This document shows positions 25,496 to 30,310 of a stretch of 30,310 bases of DNA, piece after piece (position 1 is the stretch's first letter; every line of letters begins with the position of its first letter). Both the position numbers and the translations under genes were made by a program. Source of the DNA: UBA1140 sp964573285 (lineage in GTDB: Bacteria; Campylobacterota; Campylobacteria; Campylobacterales; Sulfurovaceae); contig CAZNJD010000019.1 in NCBI GenBank assembly GCA_964573285.1, positions 1 through 30,310 of the forward strand, written 5' to 3'. The notes beneath the pieces are model-generated. The model had not been told where the DNA came from and did not search any database. It saw only the letters and a program-made list of their open reading frames with translations.

Positions 25496-26879
25496 GAACT
25501 CCTCCTATAATTGAACTAGCTACCTGTTGTGATATATCTAGTAGTGCATTTGGGAAAATTCCAAAATATATAATAGCAAAAGCGATAGAAGCAAGTATAG
25601 CCTTTTGTAGTAAAGGTATTGAGATTTTTACTTTGGGTTGGGTATCTTTAGTATAAGATAATAATCTAAATAGATAAACAGCTTCAACTAATGATATAAC
25701 TAATATAGCTCCCATCATAATATAAGCTCCCACTCCTGCCAAACCACTTAAAATAGTAAGTTTGGCAATAAATCCTCCAAATGGTGGAAGACCCAAAAGA
25801 GACAAAAATCCTATAATAAAGATTATGATTAAAAAAGGAGATTTGAACTGTTTGAATATCTCTATACTACTTTGTCCAAATCTCTGTTCGAGAATATCAA
25901 GTGACAAAAAGAGCATAAGTTTAGTAATAGAGTGCATAAAAACCAAAAATATAGCCCCTGTCATAATAGTGATATTGTTATAAGAAAACCCTATAAACAA
26001 AACACCCAATTGACCCAAAGTAGAGTAAGCAAATACTCTTTTGGTATCTTTACTTGTTAGTGATGATACCTCTGCTATACCAAAAGAGATAACTCCTATC
26101 ATAGCTGTAAAGAGTAGATATTTACTATCTACATTCCACAGATAAGCTATATGAAAAAAGACAAATATATAAGCTTTAGATAAAATAGAAGAGAAAAGAG
26201 TATTGATTTTACTACTAGTTGCTTGGTATATATCCACAGCCCAAAAGTTTAGAGGGAAAATCTCTGTTTTTATTCCAAACCCTATAAATAGTGAGAGCAG
26301 GACTAGGAATTGAGTATTAGCTCCCATATAACCAAATCTCTCACCTATAGTTATAAGATTTAGTGTACCTATATTTAGATATATAGTTATAATAGCAATT
26401 AGCAAAAAGATAGATGCAATACTTCCTATTATCATATATTTTATTGCTCCATTGTATGCTTTGGCATCACGGTTTAGAGAAGTTAGGATATATGCTGTGA
26501 TACTTGAAATCTCGAAAAAGATATATATATTGAAAATATCACCACTAAGTACTAGACCTATTACTCCAATAAGTAGCATATTCGTTAGTATAAATATATC
26601 TCTTCTGCTATTTTGAGTGATATTATAGAGAGAAAATAGAAAAGAGATACCTATAAATAGAGTCATAAAAAATGCAGAGCCTTTAGTCAATACAAAAGAT
26701 ATAGCCAAAGGTGAATCAAAAGATAAATTTTCTGTAATAGGCAAATTTTCTATTATAAAATAGGCAAGAACTAATAAAATAGCATTGATAGCTACAGATA
26801 TATATCTTAGATAGTTTTTAAAAAATAAAGTCAAAAAGGAAGCCAATAGAGGTATAGCTATAAAATATAATATACTCAT
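25488..26879 (-). CDS. First MrpD/NuoN-type ion-pump subunit (MbxH-like)
   Basis: 463 residues with about 14 membrane helices and little else. The antiporter residues are in place: E123 (YIFFEISS), K204 (FGIKTEIFPLNFWAVD), K235 (ILSKAY), H316/K320 (HSITK) and K373 (PPFGGFIAK). This is a complete Mrp-type Na+ or H+ translocating subunit of the antiporter/complex I family. It overlaps the mrpC-like gene by four bases (ATGA). Confidence 0.92.
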   Translation of the reverse strand: MSILYFIAIPLLASFLTLFFKNYLRYISVAINAILLVLAYFIIENLPITENLSFDSPLAISFVLTKGSAFFMTLFIGISFLFSLYNITQNSRRDIFILTNMLLIGVIGLVLSGDIFNIYIFFEISSITAYILTSLNRDAKAYNGAIKYMIIGSIASIFLLIAIITIYLNIGTLNLITIGERFGYMGANTQFLVLLSLFIGFGIKTEIFPLNFWAVDIYQATSSKINTLFSSILSKAYIFVFFHIAYLWNVDSKYLLFTAMIGVISFGIAEVSSLTSKDTKRVFAYSTLGQLGVLFIGFSYNNITIMTGAIFLVFMHSITKLMLFLSLDILEQRFGQSSIEIFKQFKSPFLIIIFIIGFLSLLGLPPFGGFIAKLTILSGLAGVGAYIMMGAILVISLVEAVYLFRLLSYTKDTQPKVKISIPLLQKAILASIAFAIIYFGIFPNALLDISQQVASSIIGGVHV

Positions 26880-27262
26880 TTATCCTCTCCCAACTCATTC
26901 ATATCATCTATTCTCATTTTGCCAGTGAGTTTATAATAACTAATAATAAAAGATAGTGCTAATGATAAAACAGCAATACCAATAACAATAGTAGTCAAAA
27001 TCATAGCTTGTGGAATAGGGTCAACCATATCATTGCTAAACTCTGTGACTTTATTTGTAACAATTGGGGCAATTTTGCCTATACTAAAGTGCATTCCAAT
27101 AAAATAGATAAATAGACTACTTTCAGCAATAGCTAATGATAAAAAGATTTTGAATAGATTTTTCTTACTCAATGCTCCAACCAATCCGATAAGCAAAATC
27201 AAAAACGAACCAATAGTAATAACACTATGCAAAAAAGGGGTTTGATTAAAACTATCTAACAT
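26876..27262 (-). CDS. MrpC/NuoK-like membrane subunit (MbxG-like)
   Basis: 128 residues with three membrane helices, the NuoK/MrpC pattern. The segment DPIPQAMILTTIVIGIAVLS at about 81-100 is a strong family signature (D-P-x-P-Q-A-L-x-L-T-x-I-V-I). It pairs with the pump subunits. It overlaps the preceding gene by 11 bases and the following pump gene by four. Confidence 0.92.
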   Translation of the reverse strand: MLDSFNQTPFLHSVITIGSFLILLIGLVGALSKKNLFKIFLSLAIAESSLFIYFIGMHFSIGKIAPIVTNKVTEFSNDMVDPIPQAMILTTIVIGIAVLSLALSFIISYYKLTGKMRIDDMNELGEDK

Positions 27263-27962
27263 CTTTAATCCTTATAAAATACTCCAATAGGGCTGTTATT
27301 TCAGCAGATACTTTAATACCTACAAATATATAAATAAGTGGTATAACTCCACCACTAAATAGCTTACCCACCTCTCCGAGAGGTAAGAAATTACCTAGAA
27401 ATCTATCTGTAACCAAAAGTCCAAGTAGAGCTATAAGTATAAATCCTGCTCCACTTAGAGACTCGATTAGTTCTAATATCTTGTGATTGATATTCAAATC
27501 ATCACCTTTGGCTAAAAACATAAGCAAAAATCCACTAGCGATAATCACGCCACCTTGAAATCCACCACCAGGGCTTAGATGACCATGAATAATAACATAT
27601 ATACCAAATAGTATAATAATAGGAAAAAGTGTATCTACTCCTATTTTCAAAAGAGTATTTTCATAACTAAATATATTAAGCTTATCTTTAAATCCTTTTA
27701 ATCCTAAACCAACTCCAAAAATAGACAAAAATAGAATAGTCACCTCTCCTAAAGTATCAAATCCTCTAAAATAGGTTACTACAGAGGTTACAGCATTAGC
27801 ACTTTTTGTATTATTAGCATTAATTCTTAATAGTTCATTACCAAGAGTAGGTTCAAATGAAGTTGTAAAATTAAGTAAAACTCCAAGAAGTATTATAGTC
27901 ATAATAGATACAACCAATGAGACTAAGATACTCTGTATAGAAATTTTTTGTTTGAGACTCAT
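27252..27962 (-). CDS. Fusion of MbhE-like (MrpA C-terminal) and MrpB-like subunits (MbxF-like)
   Basis: 236 residues in two parts. Residues about 1-90 contain NAVTSVVTYFRGFDTLGEVT, matching the MbhE or MrpA C-terminal segment. Residues about 100-230 are MrpB, with HGHLSPGGGFQGGVIIASGF near 126-145. In most Mrp systems these are on separate chains. The mbx naming skips E, which I read as the same fusion. It overlaps its neighbours by 4 and 11 bases. Confidence 0.88.
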   Translation of the reverse strand: MSLKQKISIQSILVSLVVSIMTIILLGVLLNFTTSFEPTLGNELLRINANNTKSANAVTSVVTYFRGFDTLGEVTILFLSIFGVGLGLKGFKDKLNIFSYENTLLKIGVDTLFPIIILFGIYVIIHGHLSPGGGFQGGVIIASGFLLMFLAKGDDLNINHKILELIESLSGAGFILIALLGLLVTDRFLGNFLPLGEVGKLFSGGVIPLIYIFVGIKVSAEITALLEYFIRIKDVR

Positions 27963-28207
27963 CTTTTTCTCTCCTTTGGTCTAACTTGAAGAAGTGTAAC
28001 CAATAGCACTACACTACTAGCCCCAGTTCCAATTACAGCTTCAGTTAATGCTACATCAGGAGCAGAAAAAAGAAAAAATAGAACTACACTTCCTAATCCA
28101 AATCCCATAAAGAGTATGACACTATGTGGTAAATCTCTATTAAAAATAGTAAAAATAGCTAATATAATCATAGAGATAAAAATAGCTAAAACAACTAAAC
28201 CTATCAT
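27959..28207 (-). CDS. MbhD/MrpA-type small membrane subunit (DUF4040 family, MbxD-like)
   Basis: 82 residues with three membrane helices. The segment SAPDVALTEAVIGTGASSVV near 48-67 is characteristic of the MrpA/MbhD C-terminal module. A separate full-length MrpA pump is absent from this cluster. It overlaps mrpG by four bases (ATGA) and the next gene by four. Confidence 0.88.
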   Translation of the reverse strand: MIGLVVLAIFISMIILAIFTIFNRDLPHSVILFMGFGLGSVVLFFLFSAPDVALTEAVIGTGASSVVLLVTLLQVRPKERKR

Positions 28208-28515
28208 TTGTCATCCTTTAAATCATCAATTCCACTTTTGTTCAAAAAGCCAAATTTAATATAAGTACTTCGTGCTAAAATAGAAGAAGAGAGGGGATTA
28301 GTTATAAGTAAAAAAAATCCAAGAAGTGAAAGTTTGAACCATAAAGTAGGTTCTAAAAATATAGCTCCCACTATAACCAAAAGACTACCAAGCGTAGAGG
28401 CTTTTGTTCCTGCGTGCATTCTCGTCAGAGTATCAGGCATTCTCAAAAGCCCAATAGAACTCAAAATCAAAAAAAGTATGCCTAGAAATATAAATATAAA
28501 ACCAATATTACTCAT
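28204..28515 (-). CDS. MrpG-like antiporter subunit (MbxC-like)
   Basis: 103 residues with the MrpG marks RMPDTLTRMHAGTKASTLGS and helices on both sides. Two in-frame ATGs exist, at 28521 and 28515. The GAGGGAG ribosome binding site (28522-28528 region) touches the first and sits about seven bases from the second, so I chose 28515. It overlaps the end of mrpF by eight bases. Confidence 0.9.
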   Translation of the reverse strand: MSNIGFIFIFLGILFLILSSIGLLRMPDTLTRMHAGTKASTLGSLLVIVGAIFLEPTLWFKLSLLGFFLLITNPLSSSILARSTYIKFGFLNKSGIDDLKDDK

Positions 28516-28771
28516 TATCATCTCCCTCTTTTACTACATTGAACCGTGAGAATATTATAGTCCCAATAAATCCAATAAGAGAAAAGACAAAAGCAACATC
28601 AAGATATATACTATCTTTGATGGTAACTGATAAAATAACGAGTAAGGAGACAGCCATTACACCCATAGCATCAAACGCCACAATCCTATCAGTCAGATGA
28701 GGTCCTTTTAAAAATCTAATAAAAGATAAACCAATTGCAATAAGCGTTAAAAAAATTAAAAAATTAATCAT
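28508..28771 (-). CDS. MrpF-like antiporter subunit (MbxB-like)
   Basis: 87 residues with three membrane helices and the MrpF signature GPHLTDRIVAFDAMGV near 23-38. It is the first gene of the 13-gene operon. AAGG at 28782-28779 lies seven bases before the ATG, and a TATAAT box lies 28 bases upstream. Confidence 0.9.
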   Translation of the reverse strand: MINFLIFLTLIAIGLSFIRFLKGPHLTDRIVAFDAMGVMAVSLLVILSVTIKDSIYLDVAFVFSLIGFIGTIIFSRFNVVKEGDDNE

Positions 28772-28798
28772 GTTTTGACCTTGTATTAATTAGATGGA

Positions 28799-28804
28799 AT
28801 TATA
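28799..28804 (-). promoter_or_regulatory. -10 box of the Mbx-like operon
   Basis: Perfect TATAAT on the minus strand, 28 bases before the first gene's ATG. Directly upstream lies the palindrome at 28806-28822. The -35 is weak (TCTTAT at 28826-28821, 16-base spacing). It is the only promoter-like element I see for 8.9 kb of head-to-tail genes. Confidence 0.55.
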
Positions 28805-28805
28805 C

Positions 28806-28822
28806 ATCTTTAAGTTAAAGAT
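28806..28822. promoter_or_regulatory. Perfect 17-base palindrome in the Mbx-operon promoter spacer (candidate operator)
   Basis: ATCTTTAA-G-TTAAAGAT, 8-base arms with a single central base, occupying the region between -35 and -10. A dimeric repressor bound here would block RNA polymerase. It does not look like an FNR/CRP or Fur box. The regulator is unknown. Confidence 0.45.
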
Positions 28823-28909
28823 AAGAGGGGGATTTGTGAGATTTTAATTCTAAAATTGAGGATATAGTTTTTTTATTCATTTTTCACTCTCTATTTCTCA
28901 TTAAAGAAA

Positions 28910-30310
28910 TCAGGCTTCCTTCGCCCAAACCCTCTTACCATCAAACACAACCCCAAAACTCAAAATATTATTATACCCTCTCTTTTGAACTACTGATACA
29001 TACTCTTTCTCTTTTATCTGCTCTACTGCACTCTCTAGTGCCTTATCTTTAGTCTCCTCTTCAAACTCATCAATTGTTTTTAGTTCCATAACTATTGCTA
29101 GTCTCTTTTTGTCTGTTTTATGAACTAAGATAATATCAACCCTACCATAACCTGCCTCTTGGTTTGAGATAATCTCATAATCATTTAGATTTACCAAAAG
29201 CCCCAAGAAAAAGGCGTGATAGACTGCTTCTATATTTTTACCTGTATCATAAAAAGAGAGTGTATCTCTGACAAACTCGCTAAATATTTTTTGAAATAAT
29301 TTTAGGTCTCCATCTATTATAGATTTTAGTAGGATTTTTAGTTTTCTGTTTGAGAAACTATCACTAATCCAATTAGATATTATTTTTTTAAAAATATAGT
29401 GACACTCTTGGTTGACAATAGAGAGTTGACATATATGCTCACCCTCTACAAACTCTTTAGCCGTATATTTTAGATAGCCACTAAAAAATAGAAATGAGTA
29501 AAGCATCTCCTCTTTGAAATTAAAATCTCTATCTTTAAAAGTTATATTTGGATTGATTACTCTTTTTAAACTCTTACCATTGAGTAGATATTTTAAATCC
29601 TCTCTAAATGTATCAGAGTTTTCGACTAGCGTTTTAATAATTTCATTAGATGATGTGTTTGCCCAATAGACATCAAACCGTTTTCTATTGCTAAAATTAA
29701 GCAAAGACCAAGGATTAAAAATAGTTGTTCCTCCAATACAATAGCCATCATACCACTTATCTACCTCTTCAAACTGCTCTATTAGAGTGTAATCTGACAA
29801 TAGTTTTTTGACTTCATTAGTAGTAAATCCAAATTTGTCACTAAATTCACTATCTAGCAGAGTATAGACCTCTATATTATTTAAATCACTAAAAATAGAC
29901 TCTTTGGATATTCGTAAAATCCCTGTAAGAACTGCTTTATAGACATAAATATCATTATCTTTTAAAACTGCTCCTATAAAAGTCTTGAAAAACTCTTTAA
30001 TCTCTTCATAGTACCCTTGTAAAAATCCTGTCTGAATGGGGGTATCGTACTCATCTATTAATATAATACATTTTTGGTTATAAGCAATAGTTAATAGTTT
30101 TGAGAGAAGTTTAAATGCGTTAGCATAGAGAGTATATGAGGCTTTAGTATTAATTATTTTGTAATAATTACTCCTATCCTCTTTATTGACCTTATCAATT
30201 ATCTTAGAGATAATATCTTCATACTCTCCAAATTGAACTCTAATAAGAGAGTCTATTTTTTCTATACTCCTTTCAAAACTACTCTCTTTGACATCTTTGA
30301 ATGTAATATA
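28910..30310 (-). CDS. AAA-ATPase-like/PD-(D/E)XK nuclease-like protein (DUF1703 type), N-terminus off the window
   Basis: The frame is open from the TGA at 28910-28912 to the right edge, giving 466 visible residues; a TTG at 29800 is internal, not a start. The right part is an AAA_ATPase-like domain, with Walker B-like CIILIDEYDTPI at about 30043-30078, TGFLQGYYEEI, then KAVLTGILRISKES and FSDKFGFTTNEV. The C-terminal third is a PD-(D/E)XK-like fold with D in RVDIIL and the E-x-K pair in IVMELK. Members are numerous in Bacteroidetes and some Campylobacterota; their role is unproven, with mobile or defence functions suggested. Walker A is outside the window. The gene lies 138 bases upstream of the Mbx-like operon. 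Confidence 0.88.
   Translation of the reverse strand, partial: YITFKDVKESSFERSIEKIDSLIRVQFGEYEDIISKIIDKVNKEDRSNYYKIINTKASYTLYANAFKLLSKLLTIAYNQKCIILIDEYDTPIQTGFLQGYYEEIKEFFKTFIGAVLKDNDIYVYKAVLTGILRISKESIFSDLNNIEVYTLLDSEFSDKFGFTTNEVKKLLSDYTLIEQFEEVDKWYDGYCIGGTTIFNPWSLLNFSNRKRFDVYWANTSSNEIIKTLVENSDTFREDLKYLLNGKSLKRVINPNITFKDRDFNFKEEMLYSFLFFSGYLKYTAKEFVEGEHICQLSIVNQECHYIFKKIISNWISDSFSNRKLKILLKSIIDGDLKLFQKIFSEFVRDTLSFYDTGKNIEAVYHAFFLGLLVNLNDYEIISNQEAGYGRVDIILVHKTDKKRLAIVMELKTIDEFEEETKDKALESAVEQIKEKEYVSVVQKRGYNNILSFGVVFDGKRVWAKEA

Noticed and set aside
19895..28771. A respiratory complex I (nuo) operon
   Set aside because: Mrp E/F/G/B/C subunits are present, NuoE/F/G/J and NuoA are absent, and the quinone-site His and Tyr of NuoD are replaced.
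19895..28771. A hydrogen-evolving group 4 [NiFe] hydrogenase
   Set aside because: The second CxxC of the large subunit is missing (GICPPEMER) and the small subunit lacks the CxxC motif, so a standard NiFe enzyme is not supported.
28841..28856. Inverted repeat ATTTTA-ATTC-TAAAAT
   Set aside because: Six-base all-AT arms are expected by chance in this composition and there is no T-run or promoter context.
28815..28880. A 21-codon minus-strand ORF between the DUF1703-type gene and mrpF
   Set aside because: It ends inside the promoter palindrome and upstream of the -10, has only a modest GAGAG site and no recognisable sequence; probably chance.
28893..28910. Hairpin ATTTCT...AGAAAT at the end of the DUF1703-type gene as a terminator
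   Set aside because: The stem is short and AT-only, with no following T-tract on the minus strand.
28910..29800. A 296-residue gene starting at TTG 29800
   Set aside because: The frame stays open upstream to the window edge and encodes conserved AAA-ATPase-like motifs, so the TTG is internal.
1..30310. tRNA, rRNA or CRISPR features
   Set aside because: Gaps between genes are short, and I saw no cloverleaf-like element, rRNA segment or regularly spaced repeat.

Overview
The window looks like chromosomal DNA of a Campylobacterota (epsilonproteobacterial) organism. The DNA is AT-rich, UAG/UGA/UAA stops are ordinary, and GTG/TTG starts occur several times. The plus-strand run pyrH, rpoZ, spoT, tyrS, nitronate monooxygenase-like gene, amiC matches, in order, a block I recall from Campylobacter jejuni (Cj1274c to Cj1269c). 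No genus can be named from sequence alone. Almost every base is coding, and I found no rRNA, tRNA, CRISPR array or insertion sequence.

Left arm (1-3530, minus strand): a type I restriction-modification operon hsdM-hsdS-hsdR, with hsdR running off the left edge. Next (3700-9988, minus) is a tightly packed proA-tamA-tamB unit, linking proline biosynthesis to the two-protein outer-membrane assembly module TamA/TamB. Upstream of it lie a membrane VKOR-thioredoxin fusion (10027-10905) and apt (11009-11551). Plus-strand transcription starts at about 11640 and runs without a real gap through pyrH, rpoZ, spoT, tyrS, a nitronate monooxygenase-like enzyme, an N-acetylmuramoyl-L-alanine amidase and an ABC exporter, to 19918.

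Right arm (19895-28771, minus): the most interesting part. Thirteen overlapping genes encode a modular respiratory complex: Mrp antiporter-type membrane subunits (F, G, MbhD-like, a MbhE-MrpB fusion, C, two D/N-type pumps, E) joined to a NuoH/NuoB/NuoC/NuoD/NuoI-type peripheral arm. Gene content and most of the order match the archaeal Mbx/MBS (membrane-bound sulfane sulfur reductase) operon, including two pump subunits and a fused E/F subunit. The NuoD-like subunit lacks a complete set of NiFe ligands and also both quinone-site residues of complex I. The NuoB-like subunit lacks one of the four usual cluster cysteines. This fits a ferredoxin-oxidising, ion-pumping enzyme that is neither a hydrogenase nor a quinone reductase, possibly reducing sulfur or polysulfide. 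The operon has a clear TATAAT box with a perfect 17-base palindrome in the promoter spacer.

At the right edge (28910-30310, minus) is most of an AAA-ATPase-like/PD-(D/E)XK nuclease-like protein of the DUF1703 type, whose N-terminus lies outside the window.
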